Source: Neodiprion pinetum
Taxonomy: Eukaryota > Arthropoda > Insecta > Hymenoptera > Diprionidae
Length of the DNA: 64,000 bases
Reading direction: 5' to 3'
NCBI RefSeq assembly: GCF_021155775.2
Contig: NC_060238.1
Coordinates: 15,042,542-15,106,541 of the forward strand
Part shown: in pieces, positions 29,411 through 41,340 of the stretch
Position numbering within the stretch: the first letter of the stretch is position 1
Layout of the letters: the number at the start of each line of letters is the position of its first letter
Notes under the pieces: generated by a model
The model's database searches: none
Told to the model about the DNA's origin: nothing
What the model saw: the letters and a program-made list of their open reading frames with translations, nothing else
Made by a program: the position numbers and the translations under genes

Positions 29411-29904
29411 CAATTGATACCTGGACAGACCGACACCGAAAATGTGAATTCATATACTTAACATTTATTTATTCATTTATTCATTTATTTATTTATTCAT
29501 TTATTTATCTATTCATTCATTTATTTATTTATTTGTTTATTTATTCATTTATTTATTCATTTATTTATTCATTTATTTATTCATTTATTTATTCATTCAT
29601 TCATTCATTTATTAATCATGTATTGAGAAATTATTTATTTTTATTCGCATACCTCGAGAAAAGTTTTCAGTAAATGAAAAGAAGTTTTAAGTGGTATCGA
29701 GTATGGCACGTGTGCATGGAAAGGAGATAGCTATAAGATAAAACTGTAGACGTAGAATTATTGTGAATATTTACGTTTGACACCTCGGGCGATCCGCCAT
29801 CATGCGGAAACGATTTAGACTGGATTTGAAAATGTGAATTCATATACTCAACATTTATTTATTTATTTGTTTACCCATTTATTTATTTATTTATTATCAA
29901 TATA
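29411..29904. repeat. (ATTT/ATTC)n array and Polinton 2 remnant
   Basis: 29,455-29,625 is a tetranucleotide array. The word gaaaatgtgaattcatatact occurs at about 29,437 and again at about 29,829, each followed by aacatttattt, so a ~390-bp segment appears tandemly duplicated. The LINE target site is at its right end. No gene. Confidence 0.7.
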
Positions 29905-30405
29905 GACTTCCGTTTTCGTTTTGGATGTGAGTGGCAGGTGTGTGAAAGAGCGTAAGTGGAAAGGCGAGGATTTAGCAGGATAGCAAAGGTGAGGAGAAAA
30001 GGAAATAGGGCAGAGAAGGAGCAGAGAAGACATAGACGGGAGGACGGGTGAAGGGAATAGGGAGGCAGGAATAGAAGGGAAGGACAGTTGAAAAAGAAAA
30101 AAGGGGGAGAGTTTTGAGGTTAGGCAGAAAGAGCCGGCGGACGGCAACGGTAAGGATAAGACAAGAATAGGCGGTGACACCTAGGGAGTAAGAAGGGGGA
30201 AAGAGCAGAGACAGGTGGGCGGCAGGTAGATAGGTAGAGAGCGATGGCGGAGAGAAAGAGTATGAGTAACGCGGGTGGCCAAAAGAAGGGGTTAATAGAG
30301 AAGAGGAGGAGAAAAAGAAAGGTAGGCCGGGTGCAGTAGCAGCGTTAGGGAGGGATAGGAGGCATAGCCTAGGATCGGCGAGGACGGTGCTAGACTTATG
30401 GAAGA

Positions 30406-30728
30406 TGTGATGTATTCAACTAATACGATTAATGAGTGAAACACTTAGGTTAAATGATAAAGAGATAATGGTTTATTATATTAATAGCAGTATTACAAAT
30501 GCGTAGGATGTACAAAGGATACTCGGGATGTTAGCCTAAGCCGTGGCGTGCGGTAGCGCGACTAGCACCAGAGTGGGTCTCTTCTATATCGGAGCACGGC
30601 GTGCTCCGACACACACATACGCACACACATACTCCATCACTCATCATACCAACTTAGCTGTGTGTGTATTATACATGACAGCTTGTTCGCTCCGCGTGCC
30701 GCTCTCATACGTACTACGATACACTACA
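30406..30728 (+). mobile_element. Solo LTR (323 bp) inside the LINE, 5-bp TSD
   Basis: TGTGATGTATTC...ACACTACA flanked by gaaga at 30,401-30,405 and 30,729-30,733. The base composition changes sharply from the purine-rich LINE. It contains a perfect inverted repeat cggagcacggcgtgctccg near 30,592. The size, termini and 5-bp TSD suit a Copia- or BEL-type LTR. Confidence 0.82.
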
Positions 30729-30885
30729 GAAGAGAAAGCTGGAGGAGGAAGGGGAAAAAGGGGAGGAGGATGCAGACGAGATACAGGAAAGAGAAAGAGT
30801 TTTTGGGAAAAGCAGGAAAGTGCATCGGTCGCCGGAGGGCAAGACAGGTGAGGAAGGGAAGGCAGAGTGAGGGGGTATACGGGAT

Positions 30886-31675
30886 ATGCTAAGGCTGATT
30901 AGGGAAGAGTTAAAGATAGGTCTAGAAGAGGTCAAAGGGCAAGGAAGGGGAATCAGGGAAGAAATGGAAAAGATTAAAGGGGAAATGACTAGAAGGGAAG
31001 AGCAGTGGGAAGTAGAGAGGGGGGAGATGAAGGAAATGATAAGGGATCTAGGTGAAAGATTAGAAGAGGTGGAAGAGCGGAGAGGGGGGGAGATGGAAAG
31101 GGTAAAAGAGAGGCTGGTAGAATTAGAAAAGACAAGTGCAGAAGGCGAGGGGGAAAGGCAGGGACAGGGGAAGGCGGAAGTGGCGCAGGTAACTATAGAT
31201 AGGTTGAAAGAGATGGAGTGGGCCATAGAGAGGAAAGAAAGGGAAGAAAGAAGGGGAAATATAGTATTGAGAGGAGCAAGACTAGAGAAGGGAAGAGAAA
31301 GGGAAGGGTTGAAAAAGATTATGCAGGTGATAGGGGTAGAGGTCGAGGTAAAGGATATGTGGGAGTAGGTGCGAAAAAGGGGGGAGAAAAGGGGATATGG
31401 ATAGCAAGACTAGGAAATGGGCAGCGAAAGAGGCAGGTAATGGGAAGAAAAAGCCTACTCAAAGGGAGGGAGGAGAGAATAGAGAAGGATCTCATCTGGG
31501 CAGAGAGGAAAATGAAATGGAAGTTGAGGGAGATAGCAGCTATCAAGGAGAGAAGGGGAAACAGTGTAAGAATAGGGTATGCAAAGATCTGGATAGAAGG
31601 GAAAATGTGGAAGTGGGATGAGATAGGAGTGGTGCTTAGGGACGGTGCAGGAAGAGAGAGGGAAAAAGGGTAAAG
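30886..31675 (+). pseudogene. LINE ORF1 (coiled-coil, basic), frameshifted
   Basis: 160 codons from 30,886 encode a Glu/Lys/Arg-rich helix with clear heptads (IREELKIGLEEV, LGERLEEVEERR), then an RRM-like start (NIVLRGARLEKG...VIGVEVEV). The same protein continues in another frame from about 31,330 to 31,673 (IWIARLGNG...IGYAKIWIEGKMWKWDEIG), so a frameshift near 31,365 is required. ORF1 proteins of this kind bind LINE RNA. The extreme charge makes the exact start uncertain; the first codon of the longer frame is CTA/ATG near 30,886. Confidence 0.65.
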
Positions 31676-31869
31676 GGAGGGGAGGGGGAAAGCAGGGGAA
31701 AGCGATAGGGAAAAGACAGCAAGCGAGGAAAGACAAGAGGGAAGTATAGAAGCACAGGAAGGGGTACGTAGGGAAAGGAAGTCGGGGGAATGGATGGTGG
31801 TGGGGGGGGGGGGGGGGGCAGAGGCAGGAGGGGAGGGAGATAAAGAGGAGAGAGAGGGGAGTAGGCGAG

Positions 31870-34800
31870 ACGGAAAGGGAAAGTAGTTTTCTGGAATGTG
31901 GCGGAGCTCGCGAGAAAGGATGAAGATTTCTGGAGGGGGCTAGAGGAATGGGATGTAATATTTCTAATGGAGTCATGGACAGAAAAGAAGGGGTGGAAAA
32001 GGATTAGGAATAAGTTGCCAGCAGGGTATAAATGGGAAGTGCAGTATGCGGTGAGGAAAAATAGGAAGGGAAGAGCAATAGGCGGAATGCTGTCAGGGGT
32101 AAGAAAGGAGATAGTAAGTGGAGAGGGGGGGAGGGAAGAGGTAAAAGAGGGCATGATAATAAGGAAAATAAGTGTAGGGGGGGGGGGGGGGGGGGGAAGT
32201 GGGTAGTAATAGGAATATACGTAAATGGGGATCTAAAAGAGAAGATAGGGGAATTGAAGGAGCGGGCAGAAGAGATAGAGGGAGGTGCAAAAGTGCTAGT
32301 GGGGGGTGATTTTAATGCCAGGACAGGGCAGGAGGCGGGAGGATGTTGGGGAGAAGGTGAGGAGAAGAGTAAGAGTAGGAAATCAAAGGACAGGAAAATA
32401 AATTCGGAAGGTAGGCAGCTGGTGTAATTTTTAGAAGAGACAGGATGGGCAATAATGAACGGGAACATAGAGGGGGATGAGGAGGGAGAATTTACGTATG
32501 TAGGAGGGGCGGGGGTGACGGTGATAGACTACGCTATAGGAGACAGCGAGGTAAGGGATAGGGTCAAAGGGATAGAGATTGGGGATAGGGTTGACTCGGA
32601 TCATCACCCGGTAATAGTGTGAATGAGGGGGGCAGTGACTAGGACAAGGAAGGGAAAAAGAGTAGGGGGAACTAGCAGAGGAGACTGGACGGAGGAGGGT
32701 AGGATGAGGTTTAGAACAGAAGTCAAATGGGAGGGGATAGGAGAAGCGGATGTAGGCAAAGAGATAAAGAAAAGAATAAGGGAGTTTAGACGAGCCTTAG
32801 ATGTAGAAGGAAGAGGGAGGGAAGCGAAAAAGGGATGGTGGGATGAGGAATGTAGGCGAAAAAAAGCGGAAGTTAAGCAGAGTCTAAGGAAATGGAGAAA
32901 GGGGGAGGGGGAAGGGGACGCGTATAGAAAGGAAAGAAGGGAATATAATAGGCTATGCGAGGAGAGGAAAAAGAAAGAAAATGAGGGTTTCACAAAAGAA
33001 GCAGCGGAAGCAAGGACAGAAAGCAAGGTATGGGAGATAGTGAACAGGGAAAGAAAGAAGTGGAAGAGGGTGAATGAAGAAATAGGAGATCAAGGGTGGA
33101 GGGAGTATTTCATGGGATTATTAGGCGGAATAAAAAGCAAGGTAACAGAAGTCGGGGGGACGGTAAATAGGAAGGGGGACGGGAAAGAGGATCTGCAGAG
33201 GGATGAGATTAAAAAGGTGATAGGAAAGCTGAGGGATGGAAAGGCACCAGGGGGGGATGGAATAGTTAGCGCAGTATGGAGGTATGGGGGGGAAGAAACG
33301 GAGCAGTGGATATGGAAAACATGTAACAGAGTTTGGGTGGGGGAGGGCTGGCCAGAGGATTGGAGAGAGGGATTGATAGCGCCGATAGTTAAGAAGGGGG
33401 AGGGGAAAAGGGTAGAAGAGTATAGGGGGTGACGTTGATGCCAACTCTATATAAGGTGTATGCGATGGCATTCGCAGATAGGCTAGAAAGAGAGGTAGAG
33501 GAAAAGGGCTTGATACCGCAAAATCAAACGGGTTTCAGAAAAGGCATGGGTACAATTGATAATGTATATGTACTTAATTATTCAATCAATAGGCAGGTGG
33601 GAAAGGATAAGGGAAATATTATGGCGTTCTTTGTGGACTTGAAAGCGGCGTTCGATTCAGTGAACAGGAAGGTGCTGTCGGAGACTATGGAAAGGACAGG
33701 GGTGAGGGAAGGGCTAAGGGTAAGGATAGAGGAAATTTACAAGGAAACAAAGAGTCGGGTGAGGAGCGGGGGAAAGGTAGGAGTGGCGTTCTGGACGGCG
33801 GGGGGGGGTAAGGCAGGGATGCCCGCTCAGTCCGCATGTGTTCAACCTGCTGCTGGCGGATTTAGAAGAGGAAATGGGGGAGGGAGAAGGGTTGGGGGGG
33901 TGGAGTTGGCCGGCGGCAGGGTATGTACGTTAGCTTATGCGGATGATATAGTGCTACTAGCGGAAAGTGAAGAGGAAATGGAGGTAATGATTAGGAAGTT
34001 AGAAAGGTATATGGATGGGAAAAGGCTGACGGTGAATGTAGGGAAATCAAAGATTATGAGATTTAGGAAAGGTGGCGGTAGAAGGAAAAACATAGATTGG
34101 AGATGGAAAGGGAAAAAGATAGAGGAGGTGAAAGAGTTCAGCTATCTAGGGTATAGAGTAAAGTGCAATGGGGGACAGGAAGCACAGGTGAAAGAGAGAG
34201 TACGAAGGCAGGGGTAGTAATGAGGCAGGTATGGGGAGTAGGAAAAAGAAGGTTTGGGAGGGATTGGGAAAAAAGGATTTGGTTATTTGACAGGCTAGTA
34301 TGGACGGTAATAGAGTATGCATCGGAGATATGGGGGTGGAGGGAGTGGAGGGCGGTCGAGGCGGTACAGGATAGGTTCTTGAGATGGACATTAGGAGTGG
34401 ATGGGCGAACACCGGGATATCTAGTAACGGAGGAACTACAGAGGGAGAAGCTAAGGATTAGGACAGGGAGAAGGGCATGGAATTTTGAAAGGAAGCTGGA
34501 GATAGGGGAGGGTAGCGAGTTAGCTAGGAGATGCTGGGAAGAGATAAAGGACAAGGCAGAAGCTGGGAGGCAGGGATCGAGGTGGGAAAGAGAAAGGGAA
34601 AGTTTCTTTGCGGAAAGGGGAGCAGAGAGTAGAGAGGTAGTCGCGAGAAGGGAGAGGGGCGAGATGGAGTTTAGGGAAATAGAGGAGAGAGAGAGGGAAG
34701 AACAGAGAAAAGAGAGGTGGGAGAAAATAAGGGAATCGAGGTACAACAGATGGTACAGGCTAGTGAAAGGAGAAGGGTTACCAGGGTATCTGGGAAAGGG

Positions 34801-35107
34801 ATGGGGGGAAAGCAGGTGGACAAGGGTGGCAAGATTTAGATTAGGAAGCGAGATGAAGGAGGCAAGGTACTGGGAACAAGAGGAAAAGAGAAGGTGTAGG
34901 GTGTCCGGGGGGGAGGAGGAAACATGGGAGCACGTATGGGAAAGGTGCGTGGGCTGGGATAGAAGGGGGGAAAGCTGGCAGGAGGTGGTGAGGGAGATGT
35001 TAGGTGAGGAGGGGGTGAGAGAAGTCTGGATGGGAGAACTGGAAAGGATCAGGGATGTACAAGAGAATGAAAGAGTGAGAGATGAATGGGAAATAGAAGT
35101 TGATTAG
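31870..35107 (+). pseudogene. LINE ORF2: AP endonuclease, reverse transcriptase, zinc C-terminus; multiple breaks
   Basis: Pieces in order: 31,870-32,206 (FWNVAEL start of the endonuclease), frameshift at a run of 20 G (32,177-32,196), 32,200-32,621 (GGDFNARTG catalytic motif, one TAA, then SDHHPVIV and a TGA), 32,623-33,432 (linker and RT start, KAPGGDG), frameshift near 33,430, 33,429-34,217 (RT: FVDLKAAFDSV, then YADDIVLL at ~33,935), frameshift, and 34,163-35,107 (thumb and C-terminal domain ending in EETWEHVWERC; the first Cys pair is changed to CRVS). It is clearly inactive as read. Confidence 0.8.
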
Positions 35108-35647
35108 GATAAGGACGAATTAGGGAGTAGAATGAGGTAAAATAAGATGAGGTTAAGTAAAGATAAGGATGAAGAATAAGAAAAGGATAAGAGGGAAAGT
35201 AAGGGAATGGCAAGTCAACGGCACAGGGCACAGGCAATTAGAAATTGAGTGAGGATAGGGTAGGAAGTAAGAATAGGGTAAGAATAGGTTAAGAAAACAT
35301 GTAAAAAAAAAAAATATTGTGAAGGAAGAGGAAAAGGGAAGTCCTTGTAACCCCAAGGCAATTAATAAATATTACATACATATTATCAATATATTGAGAA
35401 ATTATTCATTTTTATTCGTTTACCGCGAGAAAAAAAGTTTTCAGAAAATGAAAAAAAGTTTTCTGAAAATAAAAAACAGTTTTGCAAAAAATAAAATGTG
35501 TAATAATCGTATGGAAAATTGCAGATTATTATTATTATTATTTTCATGGTATCGAGTATGGCACATGTGCATGCAAAGGAGATAAGTGTGGAAATATTTG
35601 TACATTGGAATCTTTTATTGTAATTCGGAAAATACATACAAGTTATG
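35108..35647. other. LINE 3' UTR and Polinton 2 remnant
   Basis: LINE 3' sequence to 35,380, TSD to 35,393, then ~250 bp that resembles 29,620-29,740 (attgagaaattatt, gagaaaa...gttttcag, ggtatcgagtatggcac), i.e. the flank interrupted by the LINE, up to the integrase stop. No gene. Confidence 0.6.
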
Positions 35648-36395
35648 TTACATGTCTGTCTTATTTATCCAGCTATTGTGCGAACTATCAAAACCCAACC
35701 ACTTCACATAGACCCGATTCCCCCGTTTGCGTAATACTTTCTCCACAAGATAGCCGTCGGGGTATTTTACTTTGCCTAGCTCCTCCTCGTAGAAGCCCCC
35801 CCTCGATGAATTGGTATTTTTCACCTCACTCACGGTGAATATTTCAGTCGTCCAATTGGGCGTATAGCCTTTTTCGAATACATTCTTGTACTTGCTGATT
35901 CGAACTCGATCGCCCACACTGAATTTCCGCGCCCCATCACTTCGTTTGATTTGCCGAGGCTTGTACACATTACGATACAGCTGTTTTTCATTCCCCGTGC
36001 TAACATCCACCGGTTTCATTCAAATCGTGCGATGTCTGGTGTTGTTGTAGGACTTCATTAAATCAGCCAAAATATTAATCCACTCGTACGATTCTTGGAG
36101 AGTGAACCGCATCCACATTTTATTTTTCAATGTTCATTTAGAACGTTGGCATATCGACGCCTTTAAGTTGCTAAATGTCGAATACATGTTGATATTGTGA
36201 TCCTTCACGAGGGCTTTGAATTCGCTGTTGTAAAATTCTTTGCCTCGATCAACGTGTAGATGTGTAGGTATACGGCTCTGGGTCAGTACAGATTTCATGG
36301 CAGCAGTAACATCTTTCCTACTCTTGGACTTTATCGGCACAGTAGGTATTTGTATCCCTTGTTATGCGAGCTGTATGCGGTCATATCGACGTCTG
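35648..36395 (-). pseudogene. INT: Polinton 2 integrase fragment, inactivated
   Basis: The C-terminal 123 codons (35,648-36,019) encode the SH3-like region and chromodomain (YLVEKVLRKRGNRVYVKWLGF). Upstream, an in-frame TGA, a frameshift near 36,130 and loss of about ten residues around KGYKY/TVPIKSKS break the core. The second Asp is present (HVDRGKEF) but the third catalytic residue reads Gln (SICQR) where element 1 has Glu. The 5' end is fused at about 36,395 to PolB sequence. Confidence 0.82.
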
Positions 36396-38592
36396 AAATA
36401 TTTGCATCGCAGAGGTGCGAGTAGAAATGTTTCTTTGCGGGTAATCGCGGTTCATCGAGTTTCCCCCAACAATCGACGTATTCATAGGGAAAAACGCCTT
36501 TACGGGTCATCAAACTGAACTGAGACGGATTATTATAAAATCTACGTGTTATGGGCTTGTCTGCATCATTCAAATATTTGGAAAGTTTATCGATGCTGCT
36601 AGCCATAAATCGAAACGAATCGATGAATCTCAAGTGCATCATCGTCCCATCAACGCGTTTCGTGAAGGATGTATATTTTTCCTTGTTTATGGGTAGCAGG
36701 GTAATTTCACCGGGAAAAGTTGACGCGAGTGATTTTATTAAAAAGTGAGAATCGTAACCGGACAAATTGTGGAAAACTATTGAAATTGTGCGCGTCTCTC
36801 TGAACCTCAAATTACACCGATTATGAGCAGGACCACGATATTTACCCGTGAAGTGACAGTGGTCGTGGCACTTTTTCTCCTCAGGGGTAAACGGCTTTTC
36901 GCAAATGTAGCAATTCTTTGCGCGCATGTGACGATCGTGTTACACTTGAGTAAGAGGCTCCATCGGAATTATGGTTTTGACGCGTGACTCTACTTTAATC
37001 GATAAATCTTTAAGTTGCCGCATGAACCAATCTATGCAATCAACGCCACGTTTACTGTGGAACTCCGATAAAGTCTCATCGTACGCGCAATGCACATAGT
37101 ACGCTACACTGTGCGGGATATGCTTTTGAAATTCACGTGTTTTACGGGTTGAAACGTGATTTTGGAATTCGTCAATCGGTATAGACTCTAATATGCATTC
37201 GAGATCGGCGTAAACGACAAACGGGACGGTACCCTTGTTCCGAAAATTTGAAAATGCTAAATCCGTCGACTCGGGAAATTCCATGCGTACTTTATTCAGC
37301 ATAATACAATCATGCCGATGATTGTCGTAGGCATGTTTCACACTAAAGTGACACAAACATCTGTCGCATAAAAACAGTTGACCATCATGATTAGACAATT
37401 GTTTGCTCACCAATCGCGAAAGATCTTTAATCCAAGCAAAGTGGAATCTTGGTGTTAACTCGCGAGCCATATCATTTTCTGGGTTACTCTCAACCATCAG
37501 AAGATGAATCGTGTCAAAGTTCGCGGTACTCAAATGATCGCTCAAATAAATTGGCACGATGACGCTGTTATTTGATTTTGCATGCTCTGAAAAAGTTTGA
37601 GATTCTATCCCATATACATTGATTCGCAAATTATTCAATCTCTCAAGCTTTTTCACATCATGTAGAGTAGCAGGGAATTTGATACCTGTACAGTCCAACT
37701 CGGAGATAAAGCGGCGATAATGGAGAGTCCTATCGGTGTTGGTGTTGGTCGGGTGGCGTGCTGCGGTGATGGACCAGAGAAGACATCTTTCATCTTTGTT
37801 TTTCACGTTCACCACTGCTCTCTTCCGCTGAATGTCCTTGGGTAGCTCAACGAATGTCGAAAGTCCCGCAGCGAGAGGCTGGTACCGGCTGATATTTACG
37901 GCAGTATTGAGGATCTCGATCATGCTCCACCCAGAATCGCGTTGTTCAAAATCCTCAACCTTCATAAGTAGATCGGCCCTCGCGTGTGTAAACCAACCGT
38001 CGATATCGCTCGAGGGGAGGATCGCGATGTTGGCAGTGTTGAAGCTTTTAACTTCTTCCGCAATCCCCTCGTGCTTTATGTTTTTGAATTTGCACGATAA
38101 TGTGAGGTTAACCTTCACATTACCCTCCTGGCCCAGTACCAGCCCCAATCGCTCAACGATGATCCGTTGCGCGTCGTCGAAAAAGGCGTCCAAATTCTTG
38201 TGCCCGAGATTCGTTACAACTCCCGTTCGGATTCGGTTGGCGAAAGCACTTTCAACTTCGTCCCACTGCACGCTCGCAGGGCTGCCGATGTTAGCACCCA
38301 TCACCACGGCGTGCTGCTGCTGCTGCCGCTGCTGCTGTCGCTGCCTCAGCTGCTACCGAATCTTTGCTATCCAGGATTGTACGAGCGTGATTGTATGCTG
38401 AATTTGCAGTTTCGCACCTATGCTCGTTCTCGGACGCTTGGAAACATCACGCAGCAATTGGAGATTTTCCATTCCAACGTCAATCCAGTGCTGGAAGATA
38501 TTGTCGTTCTCCTGCTCGGGATGCAGCTCGCCCAACAAATCGTGCGCGTTCTCCATCGTTTTGACGATATTTGAGTATGTTTCAGCGGCCAT
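36396..38592 (-). pseudogene. POLB: Inverted second copy of the PolB 5' half
   Basis: Identical in all reading frames inspected to 25,673-27,864, including the in-frame TAG after codon 79 and the TAA before the zinc motif. It ends at the GCGATGCAAA junction (about 36,403), where it is joined to integrase sequence; a 198-codon frame spans the join. Confidence 0.88.
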
Positions 38593-38739
38593 GACTTTAA
38601 CGCTGATATTTGCAGAACTTTAATGAACTCTGACTTGCACGTATCGTGTAAGACTGATTAGTCTGCATCGGATGCGTTGAGTTAATATATGCAGATAGAT
38701 CGTAAGAATTTGGGTGAGTGGTAGTGAAAGCAAACTATT

Positions 38740-38850
38740 AGCGTAAAAGTTTACGAATCGCCATCAACATTCCCGACCCATCTAATTGTGGCGAGCATCC
38801 CCAGCTTTACTTAACATTAAGTGCAACTGTAATTCAAAATATATATATAT
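38740..38850 (+). repeat. Polinton 2 right terminal region
   Basis: Inverted counterpart of 25,263-25,380 and the start of 25,530-25,545: gcaaactattagcg..., ggcgagcatccccagcttta, gcaactgtaattcaaaatat. It is shorter than the left end. Confidence 0.75.
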
Positions 38851-38919
38851 TTTTATATATATATTTTGTATACATACATTTTATTTTATATATATATATG
38901 TATACATACATATATATTA

Positions 38920-39918
38920 GAGTGTCCCAAAAAAACCGACTATTTTTTTTTTTTCAAAGAACATTGAAAAATCGTCAGAGTATCTCTAGAAAATGACCCT
39001 GTGAAAATATAAGCTCTTAATATTAATATTTAGAGGTGGCGATTTGTAATTTTCTATTTCCCATTTAAATAACATGGGAAAATTTTTTTTTGAACTTTGG
39101 AATTTTGTGATGGGATAACGAGCTTCTTCATAAGTATGACAAACTCAGGTCTTATAGGAAATTTGATGCTCTACAAAAAAGGTCTGATTGACATTTTGCG
39201 TAAATCCAGCCGTTTCAAAAATATCGAGCCTCAAACTTCGGACTGTTTGAAATTATGCTTTTTTTGTTCGTAAATACAACAAAAATTAATTTATATGTAT
39301 TATAAACCCAGAATCATCAACTGAACAATAAATATATGCATATATTTGACGGAATGCAGATCCGAAATTATTAATAATTTGACAAATGATAATTTTTATT
39401 AATTTTTTTTAGGTGAGTAAATATTTTTCGCTAAAAATCAATAAAAATTATCATTTGTCAAATTATTAATAATTTCGGATCTGCATTCCGTCAAATATAT
39501 GCATATATTTATTGTTCAGTTGATGATTCTGGGTTTATAATACATATAAATTAATTTTTGTTGTATTTACGAACAAAAAAAGCATAATTTTAAACAGTCC
39601 GAAGTTTGAGGCTCGATATTTTTGAAACGGCTGGATTTACGCAAAATGTCAATCAGACCTTTTTTGTAGAGCATCAAATTTCCTATAAGACCTGATTTTG
39701 TCATACTTATGAAGTAGCTCGTTATCCCATCACAAAATTCCAAAGTTCAAAAAAAAATTTTCCCATGTTATTTAAATGGGAAATAGAAAATTACAAATCG
39801 CCACCTCTAAATATTAATATTAAGAGCTTATATTTTCACAGGGTCATTTTTTAGAGATACTCTGACGATTTTTCAATGTTCTTTGAAAAAAAAAAATTAG
39901 TCGGTTTTTTTGGGACAC

Positions 39919-39920
<2 letters not shown>
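38920..39920. mobile_element. 1.0 kb near-perfect palindromic element (MITE-like)
   Basis: gagtgtcccaaaaaaaccga at the left is mirrored exactly at the right end. Arms of about 480 bp run to a ~40-bp loop centred near 39,420 and differ only at scattered positions. TA flanks both sides (38,918-38,919 and 39,921-39,922), so a Tc1/mariner-type TA insertion is plausible. No transposase. Confidence 0.85.

Positions 39921-39921
<1 letters not shown>

Positions 39922-39976
<55 letters not shown>
39922..39976. repeat. (TA)n microsatellite
   Basis: About 27 TA/AT units between the palindrome and Gypsy-A. Confidence 0.95.
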
Positions 39977-39980
<4 letters not shown>

Positions 39981-40256
39981 ACAAAGGGTGAAATCACCTG
40001 TTTTGCCCCCTCTTTAATGATCTTGTAGTCATCGTAGATAAAAGACGTTTATAAACCTCTTGTGTCTATCAAAAGAATAAGGTTGCTGCGGCAACCAACA
40101 TTATTGTAAAAACAGTCTTGCTTTAGACTCAAAACGAGAAACACATATCTTGCATTAAAGCATTTTCACAACATTTCATTCACGCTCTTGATTTTTGGCT
40201 TGATAATTAAACTCGCGGATCCATATTTATTTTCCGTAACGTCAAAGTACGTTACG
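39977..40256 (+). repeat. Gypsy-A 5' LTR
   Basis: TGTTACAAAGGGTGAAATC...GTACGTTAC. Matches 55,032-55,305 and, inverted, 60,829-61,106. Confidence 0.9.
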
Positions 40257-40257
40257 T

Positions 40258-40274
40258 TGGTGTCAGAAGCGGGA
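40258..40274 (+). other. Gypsy-A primer binding site
   Basis: TGGTGTCAGAAGCGGGA directly after the LTR, a common insect Ty3/Gypsy primer binding site. Confidence 0.75.
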
Positions 40275-41340
40275 TCTTGAGTTTCTTTTCAATTAAGTCA
40301 ATTCAGTGCGTGAAATAAACTATGAGCAACAGTCGTTTGACACGTTCTCGTCGTCAGAAAAGTGGCGGAGAAGAACATTCCATTACGGAAAATCCGCGGG
40401 TTCCCGAGACAATTTGTGCACCTTCAGTGGACTCTTTCCCTGTCCCTACGATGGTCTAAGTTTCACAAATCGACCTACTAAAGATTATGAGCCAACAACA
40501 AGGAGCCGCCGAACGACATCAACGGCAGCTTCTGGATGCGGCTAGTCAAGAACAACAACAACTTGTCCAGTTGCTTCAAGATCAACGAGAACAGCGAGAA
40601 AGGGAGCTTGCCTCTCAGTTGGAGCAGCGGAGGCTAGATAGAGAAGCTCAAGAGCGTTCTGAGACTAGTCTTCAGGAACTACTCCGGACGACTGTGGCAG
40701 CTCTTCAGGCTGTTCATCAGGTGAATGGCTCAGGAGAACCGGCTGTTACCCCTCAAGGTTCCAGAGTTGTTACTCCGCTTCCCTCTCCTGTTCCCTCTCC
40801 TGTTCCCGTTCCTGCTGTTCAGGAGGTCCAACATCCAGGACGATCCCAGGATGTTCGTGACTCAAGGTCTGTGCCTTTCATTAGGGGGGTAGATGAATCC
40901 CCAATTTGTAGAACAAGAGTAAATAATGAGGTTGGTTTTTCCAAGCCTCTGTCTCAGGTTCAGCCTCGATATTCTCATTTAAATCAATATAATAATCCGA
41001 GATTTCCTGGGGTTGCTTCCCAAATTAACGAGAAACCCTTCTATCCTTTAAAACCACCAATTTTTGATGAAAAGATTCCATGGGCAGATTATGAACGTCA
41101 GTTTAATACAATTGCAAAATTCAATCGGTGGGACTCCGCCATGAGGGCCCACAGCCTTGCCTCTTGTCTTCAAACGCCGGCTTTGAATGTTTTAAAGGCA
41201 TTATCTGAAGAAGAAATTTCCGATTATGAAAAACCTAAATTGAGATACGGAAATGATCATTTGACAAAATTGTATACAGCTCAATTACAGACTAGAAGAC
41301 AAGGACGAGACGAAGACCTAGCGTCACTTAGCCAAGATAT

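Larger units (their letters stand above)
29905..35380 (+). mobile_element. Non-LTR retrotransposon (LINE, APE-type), 5.5 kb with 13-bp TSD
   Basis: The 13-mer tattatcaatata is present at 29,892-29,904 and 35,381-35,393, exactly bounding the element. The plus strand is extremely purine-rich over the whole length. It encodes a coiled-coil ORF1, an AP-type endonuclease (GGDFNA, DSDHHP), a reverse transcriptase (YADDIVLLA) and a C-terminal domain with a WEHVWERC-type zinc motif. The 3' end has an A12 run (35,301) and a tail ending ...attaataaatattacataca. A solo LTR interrupts its 5' part. Confidence 0.92.
25263..38850. mobile_element. Polinton 2: rearranged, dead copy with PolB-carrying inverted ends
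   Basis: Terminal sequences ttcaaattacagttgcactt (from 25,263) and their inverted copy near 38,835-38,850 bound the unit. Inside are a full-length but stop-ridden PolB (+), a LINE insertion, an integrase fragment (-) and a second, inverted 5' half of PolB (-). The 5' halves of PolB are identical in every reading frame I compared, so the element is a giant palindrome with about 2.2 kb of identical arms. All capsid genes are missing. Confidence 0.85.

Noticed and set aside
29887..35237. Many minus-strand frames rich in Pro/Leu/Ser across the LINE
   Set aside because: They are complements of the purine-rich LINE coding strand; no family signal, and the plus-strand domains explain the region.
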